Origin: UBA7672 sp965279205
Lineage (GTDB): Bacteria; Pseudomonadota; Alphaproteobacteria; Caulobacterales; Hyphomonadaceae
Length of the DNA stretch: 64,000 nucleotides
Direction: 5' to 3'
NCBI GenBank assembly: GCA_965279205.1
Contig: OZ257144.1
Span: 186,001-250,000, forward strand
Shown: positions 1 to 8,030 of the stretch, piece by piece
How the letters are laid out: each line of letters starts with the position of its first letter
How positions within the stretch are numbered: the stretch's first letter is position 1
Notes under the pieces: model-generated
The model's database searches: none
What the model was told of the DNA's origin: nothing
The model's input: the letters and a program-made list of their open reading frames with translations, nothing else
Position numbers and translations under genes: made by a program

Positions 1-652
1 TCAGCGGCTTGTAGGCTTCCTTGACCGTGGTGCGGACGCGCTTGGTCTTGCCGCCAAAGCTCTTCGAGAGCAGGTCGCCGAGATTGACCATGCCGATCGA
101 GGCGCCGGGCTGGCCGGGAATGTCCATGCCGCCGAAGGGCGAGGCGTTGTCGGCGAAGTCGATGTCGATGTCCTTGTCGTCGAGGTGCCCTGCCCGCAGC
201 TTGACGCGGAAGCTTTCGCGGGTTGCGGGCTGGGCCGTGGCGCCGACCAGCGCATCGAGCACGCGGTTCTCGGCGGCGGCTTCGGCCCTGGCTTCGACAT
301 CCTTGCGGCGGCGGTCGCGCACCATGGCGATGGAAATCTCGACCAGGTCGCGCACGATCTGCTCGACGTCGCGGCCGACATAGCCGACCTCGGTGAACTT
401 GGTGGCTTCGACTTTCAGGAAGGGGGCTTTCGCCAGTTTCGCAAGACGCCGCGAGATCTCGGTCTTGCCGACGCCGGTGGGGCCGATCATCAGGATGTTC
501 TTGGGCGTCACTTCCTCGCGCAGCGCGTCGGGCAGCTGCTTGCGGCGCCAGCGATTGCGCAGGGCGAGGGCGACAGCGCGCTTCGCCTCCGGCTGGCCGA
601 CAATGAAGCGGTCGAGCTCGGAGACGATTTCGCGTGGAGTGAATTCGGACAT
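1..652 (-). CDS. hslU: ATP-dependent protease ATPase subunit HslU (C-terminus cut by window edge)
   Basis: AAA+ unfoldase that feeds protein substrates to the HslV peptidase in the cytoplasm. The visible 217 residues begin with the family N-terminus (SEFTPREIVSELDRFIVGQ) and carry the Walker A motif GPTGVGKT at residues 57-64, followed by the start of the I-domain. The start is the ATG whose complement lies at 650-652. The reading frame is open to the window edge, so this is a partial gene rather than a broken one. hslV lies upstream on the same strand but is separated from it by a membrane protein gene and a repeat of about 130 bp, which is unusual because hslV and hslU are normally adjacent. 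Confidence 0.97.
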   Translation of the reverse strand, partial: MSEFTPREIVSELDRFIVGQPEAKRAVALALRNRWRRKQLPDALREEVTPKNILMIGPTGVGKTEISRRLAKLAKAPFLKVEATKFTEVGYVGRDVEQIVRDLVEISIAMVRDRRRKDVEARAEAAAENRVLDALVGATAQPATRESFRVKLRAGHLDDKDIDIDFADNASPFGGMDIPGQPGASIGMVNLGDLLSKSFGGKTKRVRTTVKEAYKPL

Positions 653-740
653 GGCTACCTAGCTAAGGCGTGAGGGCCCGCTTCGCTAGCTCATGGCCGT
701 TGATCGCAGCAAGCAACTTCTGAGACGGGGCAAGGCCGCG

Positions 741-871
741 CCTTCCCCTCCCCCTTGTGGGGAGGGGTGCAGGGGTGGGGGGGCGGATTGGCGTGCGAGA
801 TGACGATAGGACTTACCGTCCTGCAGCCCCCCACACCCTACCCTCTCCCCACAAGGGGGAGAGGGAGTGAG
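741..871. repeat. Intergenic palindromic repeat with long inverted arms
   Basis: The region between hslU and the membrane protein gene contains two arms of about 40 bp that are imperfect inverted copies. One reads ctccccc-ttgtgggg-agggg and the other ctctcccc-acaaggggg-agaggg, with T/A-rich centres in each. Each arm is itself a hairpin, so the unit folds as nested palindromes. Elements built on the ccccttgtgggga core are common between genes in alphaproteobacteria. No open reading frame inside it looks real. It may act as a processing or attenuation site between hslV and hslU, but that is inference. Confidence 0.7.
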
Positions 872-907
872 GACCAGCAATCGCCGGCGTCTGACGTTGG
901 CGGGTTG

Positions 908-2062
908 CTATGCCGGTTCTGGCGGGAAGATGCGGCCCAGCGTTCCTTCCTGCGGGAACACCTTGAGGATCGCCCGGCGGGCCGTGCGCCAGCCGCCGCC
1001 GAGGAGGACGATGGCGCCGCCGACGATAAGCGCCGTCAGCATCAGGCTGTTAAGGCCGCTCCAGCCCGAACCGTTGACCAGCACCCACAGGGCGTAGGTG
1101 AAGGAGATCAGGCCGGAAACGATCAGCGCCCGGCGGTTTAGCGCCAAGGACATGAGGCCGAAGGCGATCAGCACGACGAGCATCACCGTGGCGTCCGCGG
1201 TCGACGCCTCCTCGAAGCCCGATCCGAGCACCAGCCCGCGGACGCCGAAGATGATCTGCGGGGCTGCGGCCATGTGGAGCCAGAAGGCGTGGTCGGCGTT
1301 GCGCGTGGTGCGCGTCGGGTCACGCATGTCGAAGGCGACGGCGAAGATCAGCGTGGCGATGCCGATGCCGAGCATGGCTGCGCCACTGAACAGCTCGTTT
1401 GCCCCGCCGAGCTGGGCGACGGCCGTGTAGAACAGGCCGGCGATGGAGCCCGCAAGCAGGAACAGCGAGAACGGAAGGCGGAAGCGCCAGAAGATCGCGG
1501 CGGCGGCAAGGGCTGCAGCAGCGAAGCCGGAATAGCTGACGCCGGCGAGGATGCTCCACGGGTCGAAGTCGCGGTCGACGCGCGTTGCGGTCTGGATCGG
1601 ATCGAGGAACCAGCTTGCGAGACCTGCAGCGACAATGGCCGAGGCCCAGACGATCGCGACGCTGAGCGCCATCGACGGCAAGAGCAGGCGACGCTTGCCG
1701 CAGAAGTATTCCGCAAGCAGCCAGGCGCCCACGATCACCGGGATCGGCGAGAGGATGATGGCGAAGCGGATCCGGTTGGTCAGCCCGTTCGCGTCCTCGA
1801 TCGTCTCCGGATAGAACGGACCCGACAGGCCCAGCATGTTGATGACCGAGATGGCCGAGAGAAAGCCCAGCCCCGTCATCAACACGACGATGCCGATGGT
1901 GAGGAAGACGTCGTTGAAGTTCGAGAGGAAGCGCAGGTTTTCCGGATCGAGCATGCGCTCGGGGTCGTTGCGGGCCTTGAGGAAGGCTTCGAGGCGCTTT
2001 GCGGCCTCATCACTGATTGCGCCGCCTTCTACGGCAGCGCGTATGTCGCTCTTGTCAAACAT
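908..2062 (-). CDS. Polytopic membrane protein of unknown function between hslV and hslU
   Basis: A 384-residue protein. A soluble N-terminal segment of about 50 residues is charged and helical, with a two-helix look (AAKRLEAFLKARNDPERMLDPEN). About ten hydrophobic segments follow, starting near residue 52 (VFLTIGIVVLMTGLGFL) and running to the C-terminus. The ATG at 2062 lies inside the 3' end of hslV (8 bp overlap), so translation is probably coupled to the protease subunit. The N-terminal layout resembles DUF2157-like membrane proteins, but this could not be confirmed by reading. The context suggests co-expression with HslUV, for example under heat or envelope stress. No catalytic motif is evident. 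Confidence 0.85.
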   Translation of the reverse strand: MFDKSDIRAAVEGGAISDEAAKRLEAFLKARNDPERMLDPENLRFLSNFNDVFLTIGIVVLMTGLGFLSAISVINMLGLSGPFYPETIEDANGLTNRIRFAIILSPIPVIVGAWLLAEYFCGKRRLLLPSMALSVAIVWASAIVAAGLASWFLDPIQTATRVDRDFDPWSILAGVSYSGFAAAALAAAAIFWRFRLPFSLFLLAGSIAGLFYTAVAQLGGANELFSGAAMLGIGIATLIFAVAFDMRDPTRTTRNADHAFWLHMAAAPQIIFGVRGLVLGSGFEEASTADATVMLVVLIAFGLMSLALNRRALIVSGLISFTYALWVLVNGSGWSGLNSLMLTALIVGGAIVLLGGGWRTARRAILKVFPQEGTLGRIFPPEPA

Positions 2063-2603
2063 TGAGAGTCTCCACGACGAAGTTGCTGTTTGTGTAGACG
2101 CAGACTTCCGCCGCGATGGTCATCGCCTTGCGGGCGATCTTCTCGGCATCGTCTTCGTACTCATACAGCGCTCGTGCGGCGGACAGCGCATAGTTGCCCC
2201 CTGAACCAATGGCCGCGATCGGATGCTCCGGCTCGAGCACGTCGCCCCTGCCCGTGATGACGAGCAGGGAGGTCGCGTCGCCCACGATGATGAGGGCTTC
2301 GAGGTTGCGGAGGTATTTGTCAGTGCGCCAGTCCTTCGCGAGTTCCACGGCGGCGCGCTGGAGATTGCCGGGGAAGCGTTCGAGTTTTTGTTCGAGCCTT
2401 TCAAAGAGCGTGAAGGCGTCGGCAGTGGCGCCGGCGAAGCCTGCGAGAATCTCACCCTTTTCCCCGATCCGGCGCACCTTCCGGGCGTTGCCCTTCATGA
2501 CCGTCTCGCCCATCGACACCTGGCCGTCGCCAATGAGGACGAGCTTCTTTCCCTTCTTCACCGCAAGAATGGTGGTGGAGTGCCAGATGGGCGTCGACGA
2601 CAT
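2055..2603 (-). CDS. hslV: ATP-dependent protease subunit HslV
   Basis: Threonine peptidase core of the HslUV protease, 182 residues, a typical length. The active N-terminus is generated by removal of the first nine residues, exposing Thr10 in the sequence WHSTTILAV. The GDGQVSMG and GSGGNYALSAARAL blocks of the family are present. Translation starts at the ATG at 2603. It heads a minus-strand unit with the overlapping membrane protein gene and then hslU. The upstream 340 bp hold no gene. A heat-shock promoter would be expected there, but none was recognised with confidence. Confidence 0.97.
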   Translation of the reverse strand: MSSTPIWHSTTILAVKKGKKLVLIGDGQVSMGETVMKGNARKVRRIGEKGEILAGFAGATADAFTLFERLEQKLERFPGNLQRAAVELAKDWRTDKYLRNLEALIIVGDATSLLVITGRGDVLEPEHPIAAIGSGGNYALSAARALYEYEDDAEKIARKAMTIAAEVCVYTNSNFVVETLNV

Positions 2604-2943
2604 GCGGGTACTTTCCTGACCGGGAGCACATTATCTCGTGCGAACAGTGCGCACAAGCAGATTTATCGTTTTTCGATATGACGTGGGCGGAAACCCGAGC
2701 GGTCTGGAGGCCCGGCGTCTCGCCCGCGTGTTCGCCAAGGCCGCCGGGATGCGACGCCTGCAGGGCCACCACGGCCGGGCCGCGGATGGTGTCGACGCGC
2801 CGCGCGGACATCCGGCGGAGTGCAACTCCACCCGCGGAGGCCATTCATGCGACATTCAGCTCACGGATGATCCGATGCCCTCGATCGGGGACTGAGCGCC
2901 GCATAACTGCGGCGGAAACCTTTTGGCAGGGGGCCTTGCCCAG
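2604..2943. other. Intergenic region upstream of hslV with no supported gene
   Basis: About 340 bp between divergently transcribed hslV and the lipoprotein gene. Open frames exist on both strands, but they are arginine- and alanine-rich shadows without a ribosome binding site. A short dyad (gtgcgaacagtgcgcac, 2638-2654) lies about 35 bp upstream of the hslV start. No sigma-32-like promoter could be called by eye. Confidence 0.5.
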
Positions 2944-3336
2944 ATGAAAATACAAAGCTGTGTCGCCGTCGCTGCATGCGTGGCGTTGACGTCCGCGTGC
3001 GCCACGTTGCCCGATCGCGTTGGCCCGTCGCACATCGCCTCGTCCGAGGAACGATACGCCCACTATGATTGCGGCCAGATCCGGCAGGAGATGGCCCGCG
3101 TCGATGTCGAAGCGCGCAAGGCCGCCGGCGTCCAGGGACGGCTGGCGGTCCAGGACTTTGTGGTGTTCGGCGCGGCGGTGACGACGTTCTGGCCGGCGCT
3201 GTTCCTTCTCGCCGGCGATGACGAGGAAGACGAACTCAGCCACCTCAAGGGCAAGCAGATCGCGCTTGAAAGAGTCGCCATCGAAAAACGCTGCCCGGTC
3301 GCCGAGGAGCTAGCCCGGGCGCGCGAAGCCGCCTGA
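2944..3336 (+). CDS. Small predicted lipoprotein, unknown function
   Basis: A 130-residue protein with an N-terminal signal segment ending in a lipobox-like LTSAC (Cys19), so it is probably anchored to the envelope. A second hydrophobic stretch (VVFGAAVTTFWPALFLLAG) lies around residues 73-91, and the C-terminal half is charged and helical. The ATG at 2944 is preferred over an in-frame TTG at 2923 because it places the signal peptide at the N-terminus and has a purine-rich stretch (caggggg) upstream. The -3 residue of the lipobox is Thr rather than Leu, so lipidation is likely but not certain. It converges with the EAL protein gene two bases downstream. Confidence 0.75.
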   Translation: MKIQSCVAVAACVALTSACATLPDRVGPSHIASSEERYAHYDCGQIRQEMARVDVEARKAAGVQGRLAVQDFVVFGAAVTTFWPALFLLAGDDEEDELSHLKGKQIALERVAIEKRCPVAEELARAREAA

Positions 3337-3337
3337 G

Positions 3338-5458
3338 CTAGGCGGCGAAGCGGTCCGCCGGGCGAGGCCGGTAGGAGCGGACGAAGGCGTCGAATTCGTC
3401 GGCGGGGAGCGGCGGGGAATAGTAGTAGCCCTGCCCGATCGTGCAGGCGCGGCGCAGCAGGAAGTCGGCCTGCTCCTTCGTCTCGACGCCCTCGGCGACG
3501 GTTTCCTGGCCAAGCGCTTCGGCCATGGCGAGGATCATCTCGACGATGGCGGGAGCATGCGGGTCGGTGTTGAGCGCGCGCACGAACTGCTGGTCGATCT
3601 TGAAGACGTCGAACGGCAGGCGGGTGATCGACGCGAAGTTGGAATGGCCGGTGCCGAAATCGTCGATCGCGAGGCGCACGCCGCGATTGCGCAGCGGCCA
3701 CATGATGCGTGCGACGCGATCAGGATCGCTGACGGCGGCGGATTCGGTGATCTCGAGTTCGAGCAGGTCGGGGCTGAGGCCGGAATCGTCGAGCGCCTGG
3801 TAGACCGACGGGATGAAGTCCGGATCGTCGAACTGGTGCGGCGAGACGTTGACCGCGACGCTGGAGACGATGCCCTTGCGGTTCCAGCCGGCGGCGGCGA
3901 AACAGGCGTCGCGCATCACGCTTTTGCCGAGCTTCGAGATCAGGCCCATCTCCTCGGCGATCGGCACGAAGACGCCGGGCGAGACGACCATGCCGTCGGG
4001 CCGGCGCCAGCGGGCGAGCGCCTCGGCGCCGACAAGCTCGCCGGTCTCGAGTCTGACCTTGGGCTGGAACACGGCGACGAACTCGCCACGCTCAAGACCT
4101 TCACGCACTTCTTCTTCCAGCTTCGATTGCGCGCGCGCCTTGTCGAGCAGGCGCTGGTCGAAGAAAGCGCGGCGCATGGCCGGCATGTTCTTGGCTTCCT
4201 TGAGCGCAATCTCGGCCTGCTTCATCAGGTCGCCGCCGGTCGCGGCATCGGCCGGCGCCGAAGCGCCGCCGAAGGATGCAGTAACGCGGATAGTCTGACC
4301 TTCGATCACCATGTGTTCGGCGATGGCGCGTTCAGCGTTGGCGAGAAACGCCTGGAAGGCGGAAAGCTCCATGCCCGGCGCAGCGATGCCGAACTGGTCG
4401 GCGCCGAGGCGGCCGATGAAGAAGGCGCCGCCCGGGGTCTGCGAAGCGCTGGCGCGCAGGCGTTCGGCGACAGCGGCAAGAATGCTGTCGGCGATGCGCG
4501 GACCGAATGTCACGTTCACTTTCCGGAAGTCGTCGAGATCGCAGATGGCGAGGTGGACAGGCTGCCCTGCCCCGCGATCGACCAGACCTTCGAGCTTGGA
4601 CATGAAGCGCAGGCGGTTCGGAAGCCGCGTTGTCGGGTCGGTATAGGCCAGGGTGAGCGCGCGGCGCATGGCGTTTTCGGACCGCTCGTGAACGCCGTCC
4701 ACGGCGGCCAGCAGCGGCTTCAGCAGCTTGTCGTCGGAGGAGTCGGCAAGGCGCGACTTGTCCTTGCTGTCGCGCTTGCGGAGATTGAGCTCAAGATCAG
4801 TCACCGGCCGGAGGGCGTTGCGTGCGATCGGCAGGAGGAAGAAGGAGAACACGCCAAGCGCCAGAACGAAGACCAGGGCGTTATAGACGAGCACGCCGAT
4901 CCAGGTGGAGATCAGCGTGCGCGGCTCCATCGACAGAACGGCAAGGCCGATCTGCTCGCCCTGGCTGTTGATCACGGGGTGCACGCCGATCAGCGATTCG
5001 CCGCGCTTCATGACGCTACCGGCGGGGTTGTCGGCGAGGCGCCTGTCGAGCGTCCGCGCCAGCTCTATGGCGCCTGGCGTGGCCGAGATGATCGCTCCGT
5101 CCATGCCAACGATGGCGGCCTCTCCCCCCGGGAGCGGCTTGGCCATGCTCCTGACGAGGTTGTCGACGCGGGCCAGATTGTTGTTCTCGAGTCCGCCGAC
5201 GACGATCAGGGCGAGCTGTTCCGCGGCGCCGGCCGAATAGGTCAGGCGGGAATTGTCGAAGCTGTTGCGCAGCAGAAGCGGCGTGATGATCCATTGGGCC
5301 AGCGTGGCGCATATGGCTGCGCCGACGGCGATAAGCGCCACCCGCCCGGCAAGACCGAGCTTTTTCCCCTTCCTGGCCGTCTTGGCAGGCATTTCGCTGC
5401 TTTCGCGGGATTCCGGTGGCGTTCGTGGGGGCCTCGGACTAAATGCTCCCCGCTGCAT
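3338..5458 (-). CDS. Membrane GGDEF-EAL protein, probable c-di-GMP phosphodiesterase
   Basis: A 706-residue inner-membrane signalling protein. One transmembrane helix (about 37-58) and a second (about 186-211) enclose a periplasmic sensor segment of about 125 residues. A GGDEF domain (about 270-430) and an EAL domain (about 445-700) follow. The GGDEF signature reads GADQF (352-356), so diguanylate cyclase activity is probably lost. The EAL motif (479-481), the EITES segment and DDFGTG (599-604) are intact, which fits c-di-GMP hydrolysis with the GGDEF domain as a regulatory module. The ATG at 5458 has a strong ribosome binding site (gaggaatcctga-ATG) and is preferred over the in-frame ATG at 5392. 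It is divergent from hisB. Confidence 0.93.
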   Translation of the reverse strand: MQRGAFSPRPPRTPPESRESSEMPAKTARKGKKLGLAGRVALIAVGAAICATLAQWIITPLLLRNSFDNSRLTYSAGAAEQLALIVVGGLENNNLARVDNLVRSMAKPLPGGEAAIVGMDGAIISATPGAIELARTLDRRLADNPAGSVMKRGESLIGVHPVINSQGEQIGLAVLSMEPRTLISTWIGVLVYNALVFVLALGVFSFFLLPIARNALRPVTDLELNLRKRDSKDKSRLADSSDDKLLKPLLAAVDGVHERSENAMRRALTLAYTDPTTRLPNRLRFMSKLEGLVDRGAGQPVHLAICDLDDFRKVNVTFGPRIADSILAAVAERLRASASQTPGGAFFIGRLGADQFGIAAPGMELSAFQAFLANAERAIAEHMVIEGQTIRVTASFGGASAPADAATGGDLMKQAEIALKEAKNMPAMRRAFFDQRLLDKARAQSKLEEEVREGLERGEFVAVFQPKVRLETGELVGAEALARWRRPDGMVVSPGVFVPIAEEMGLISKLGKSVMRDACFAAAGWNRKGIVSSVAVNVSPHQFDDPDFIPSVYQALDDSGLSPDLLELEITESAAVSDPDRVARIMWPLRNRGVRLAIDDFGTGHSNFASITRLPFDVFKIDQQFVRALNTDPHAPAIVEMILAMAEALGQETVAEGVETKEQADFLLRRACTIGQGYYYSPPLPADEFDAFVRSYRPRPADRFAA

Positions 5459-5532
5459 TCAGGATTCCTCGACCGTTCGCGTGCAAAGCTAGGTTCGGGA
5501 AGCGAACACGCAGTTAATGCCGGAGGGCCGTC

Positions 5533-6132
5533 ATGGCCGCACACACGCGCAAGGCGGAGGTTGTCCGCGAAACCAAGGAGACCCGTATCAAGGTCTCGCT
5601 GGACGTCGATGGCTCTGGAAAATCAGTGATTTCCACCGGCGTCGGGTTCTTCGACCATATGCTGGAGAGCTTCGCCAAGCACTCCGCCATGGATATTAAC
5701 GTCGAAGCCAAGGGCGACCTGCACATCGACCAGCACCACACCATGGAAGATGTCGGCATCGTGCTGGGCCAGGCTTTCCGGGAAGCCGTGGGCAGCTATT
5801 CGAGCGTGATCCGGTTCGGCCACGCCTATGTGCCAATGGACGAGACCCTCGCGCGCGCCGCCGTGGACCTGTGCAACCGGCCCTATCTGATCTGGAAGGT
5901 GGGCTTCACCCGGGACAAGGTCGGCCAGGTCGACACCGAGCTGTTCAAGGAATTCTTCCAGGCGTTCGCCATGAATGCGGGCATCTGCCTGCACCTCGAG
6001 CTGCTGTACGGCGAGAACTCGCACCACATTGCCGAGGCAAGCTTCAAGGCGCTGGCGCGGGCGCTGCGCGATGCGGCAGTGGTCGATGGCCGGCTGAAGG
6101 GCCAGGTCGCGAGCACCAAGGGCAGCCTCTAG
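5533..6132 (+). CDS. hisB: Imidazoleglycerol-phosphate dehydratase HisB
   Basis: Catalyses the Mn-dependent dehydration of imidazole glycerol phosphate to imidazole acetol phosphate in histidine synthesis. 199 residues, the monofunctional form without the phosphatase domain. The duplicated metal-binding motifs are visible: DQHHTMEDVG in the first half and NSHHIAEASFKA in the second, with GFFDHML near residue 40. GGAGG-like sequence (ggaggg) sits six bases before the ATG at 5533. It is the first gene of a histidine cluster (hisB-hisH-hisA-hisF-hisE), 79 bp from hisH. Confidence 0.98.
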   Translation: MAAHTRKAEVVRETKETRIKVSLDVDGSGKSVISTGVGFFDHMLESFAKHSAMDINVEAKGDLHIDQHHTMEDVGIVLGQAFREAVGSYSSVIRFGHAYVPMDETLARAAVDLCNRPYLIWKVGFTRDKVGQVDTELFKEFFQAFAMNAGICLHLELLYGENSHHIAEASFKALARALRDAAVVDGRLKGQVASTKGSL

Positions 6133-6211
6133 GCAACAACTGTCGCTGACGCTTTTCTTCTCCCGCTTCGCGGGGGCAGACGTTCGTCACCGCTGGTGCT
6201 AAAGCCCCAGC

Positions 6212-6856
6212 ATGACCCGCCTTGCCATCATCGACTACGGCTCGGGCAATGTCCGCTCGGTGCAGCGCGCGCTGGAAGCGGCGGCAAATCATTTTGAGCT
6301 TCCGCTCACCGTCACCCTGACCGATGACCCGGATCGCATCCGGCAGGCGGACCGCATCGTACTGCCGGGCGTCGGCCACTTTGCCGATTGCGCCGCCGGT
6401 CTTGCCGCGCGCCAGGGCGTGACGGAAGCGATCACCGAATCCCTGTTCCGGAGCGGGCGGCCATTCCTCGGTGTGTGCGTCGGCATGCAGCTGATGGCCG
6501 ATGTCGGCCGAGAGGATGCCGAGACGCGCGGACTGGGCTGGATACCGGGCGTTGTCGAACGCATCCGCCCATCCGATCCAAATCTCCCCGTGCCGCACAT
6601 GGGATGGAATGTGCTGACAGACATCAAATCGCATCCGGTGCTGGCTGACCTCGGCCGGGATCCGCACGTCTACTTCGTCCACTCCTATGCAATGACGCCG
6701 GAGCACCGCGATCACGTTGCGGCGCGCTGCGACTATGGCGGGAAATTTGTGGCGGTTGTCGCGCGCGACAATCTGATTGGCACGCAATTCCACCCGGAGA
6801 AGAGCCAGCAGGCCGGCCAGACTATCCTCGCCAACTTCCTGCGCTGGAAACCCTGA
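6212..6856 (+). CDS. hisH: Imidazole glycerol phosphate synthase, glutamine amidotransferase subunit HisH
   Basis: Hydrolyses glutamine and channels ammonia to HisF for formation of IGP and AICAR. 214 residues, class I amidotransferase fold. The nucleophile is Cys89 in GVCVGMQL, and the His194/Glu196 pair lies in TQFHPEKSQ. The partner hisF is in the same cluster but separated by hisA and two unrelated genes. The ribosome binding site before the ATG at 6212 is weak. Confidence 0.98.
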   Translation: MTRLAIIDYGSGNVRSVQRALEAAANHFELPLTVTLTDDPDRIRQADRIVLPGVGHFADCAAGLAARQGVTEAITESLFRSGRPFLGVCVGMQLMADVGREDAETRGLGWIPGVVERIRPSDPNLPVPHMGWNVLTDIKSHPVLADLGRDPHVYFVHSYAMTPEHRDHVAARCDYGGKFVAVVARDNLIGTQFHPEKSQQAGQTILANFLRWKP

Positions 6857-6971
6857 AGCTTCAGCTGACGAAATCGTGTGCTGCCGCTGCGCGTTGACAA
6901 GGCCAGTGTTCCCGCCTCCAAGGAGCGCCCCCCGACAGCGCCCAAAGCGGCAAACAAAAACAAGAAGAGCA

Positions 6972-7694
6972 ATGAGACTCTATCCAGCAATCGACCTGAA
7001 GGACGGCGTGTGTGTCCGTCTCCTGCGCGGCGACATGACGACCGCGACCTCGTTCAATGACGACCCGGCCGACCAGGCCCTTCGCTTTTCCGCGATGGGC
7101 TTCGAGGCGCTGCACGTGGTCGATCTCAATGGCGCCTTCGAAGGTCATTCCGTGAACCTCAATGCGGTCGCCTCGATCCTCGACGTGATGCGCGCGCCTG
7201 TGCAGCTCGGCGGCGGCATTCGCAACATGGAACAGGTCGAACACTGGCTGGACGCTGGCATCTCGCGCGTGATCCTCGGCACCGCCGCCGTGCGCGATCC
7301 GGCCTTCGTGAAAGGCGCCGCGCGCGCCTTCCCCGGCCAGGTGGCCGTCGGGATCGATGCGCGCGATGGGCGTGTCGCTGTCCAGGGCTGGGCCGAGACA
7401 ACCGACATGCGCGCGGTTGAACTCGCGAAAGCGTTCGAAGGCTGCGGCGTCGCCGCGCTGATCGTCACCGACATCGGCCGCGACGGCCTCAAGACCGGCG
7501 TCAATCTCGACCTTACGGGCGAGATGGCGGATGCGGTGTCGATTCCGGTGATCGCCTCGGGCGGTCTTCGCGATGTCGATGACCTTCGGGCGTTGAAGAA
7601 GCGCGCGGGAACCCCGATCGAAGGCGCGATCCTCGGCCGGGCGCTGTACGATGGCGACATCGATCCGACCGAAGCGCTGCTGGCGGTCAGATAG
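6972..7694 (+). CDS. hisA: ProFAR isomerase HisA
   Basis: TIM-barrel enzyme that isomerises ProFAR to PRFAR in histidine synthesis. 240 residues. The catalytic Asp8 is in AIDLKDG and the second catalytic Asp is in VTDIGRDG. The phosphate-binding loops GGGIR and SGGLRD mark the half-barrel repeats. The frame is open upstream to 6777, but the ATG at 6972 gives the canonical MRLYPAIDLKDG start and is preceded by an A/G-rich stretch (aacaaaaacaagaagagca). The next histidine gene, hisF, lies 1.3 kb downstream, so the usual hisA-hisF adjacency is interrupted. Confidence 0.98.
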   Translation: MRLYPAIDLKDGVCVRLLRGDMTTATSFNDDPADQALRFSAMGFEALHVVDLNGAFEGHSVNLNAVASILDVMRAPVQLGGGIRNMEQVEHWLDAGISRVILGTAAVRDPAFVKGAARAFPGQVAVGIDARDGRVAVQGWAETTDMRAVELAKAFEGCGVAALIVTDIGRDGLKTGVNLDLTGEMADAVSIPVIASGGLRDVDDLRALKKRAGTPIEGAILGRALYDGDIDPTEALLAVR

Positions 7695-7757
7695 ACAGAC
7701 GCAGCGCGGATCGGCTATATTCGAGCATTCTCAATCGTCCGGCGCCCCGCGCGCAGG

Positions 7758-7822
7758 ACCTGAAGCCAGGGAAGGAGACGTCCATGACACACGCTCGTCT
7801 CCTTCAATCCCAAGCTTCAGGT
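7758..7822 (+). promoter_or_regulatory. Large RNA hairpin just upstream of a small gene
   Basis: The segment acctgaag-c...ggga-aggagacg (7758-7780) is inverted in 7796-7822, giving a 23-27 nt imperfect stem around a loop of about 15 nt (7781-7795). The 3' arm ends four bases before the ATG of the DUF1127-like gene, and the 5' arm contains a perfect Shine-Dalgarno (aaggag) for a 28-codon overlapping frame that starts at 7783. There is no T-run, so it is not an intrinsic terminator. Translation control of the downstream gene is inferred. Confidence 0.6.
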
Positions 7823-7826
7823 TCAC

Positions 7827-7994
7827 ATGGACATAAAGAGATGGCTCGCGCGCTGCGCGGCTGCATTTGATCAACCGCGCCCACGGGCGCGGGACTTTCC
7901 GGATACACACCAGGATCGAAGGCGAGCGCACCGCTCGCTACTTACGAAATTGCCGCCACATATCCGCCGGGATATTGGGGCCGATGATGGGTAG
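7827..7994 (+). CDS. Small basic DUF1127-like protein (55 aa)
   Basis: The frame starts MDIKRWLARCAAAFDQPRP and ends LLTKLPPHIRRDIGADDG. The arginine-rich centre and the terminal LPPH-RRDIG block resemble DUF1127 (YjiS-like) small proteins, which have been linked to RNA binding and to phosphate or stress physiology in alphaproteobacteria. The ATG at 7827 has only a poor ribosome binding site and sits directly behind a large hairpin, so expression may depend on translation of the overlapping leader frame. The stop at 7992-7994 precedes the EEP gene by 36 bp. The identification rests on the short C-terminal motif. Confidence 0.5.
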   Translation: MDIKRWLARCAAAFDQPRPRARDFPDTHQDRRRAHRSLLTKLPPHIRRDIGADDG

Positions 7995-8030
7995 CCAGCA
8001 CGGGGACTGGCGTCCCGTCATTGGGTCTGC

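Noticed and set aside
2638..2895. Open frames upstream of hslV
   Set aside because: Arg/Ala-rich, overlapping on both strands, no start signals.
3557..5629. 690-codon plus-strand open frame opposite the GGDEF-EAL gene
   Set aside because: Antisense shadow of a high-GC gene; the residues show only charge-rich repetition and no domain.
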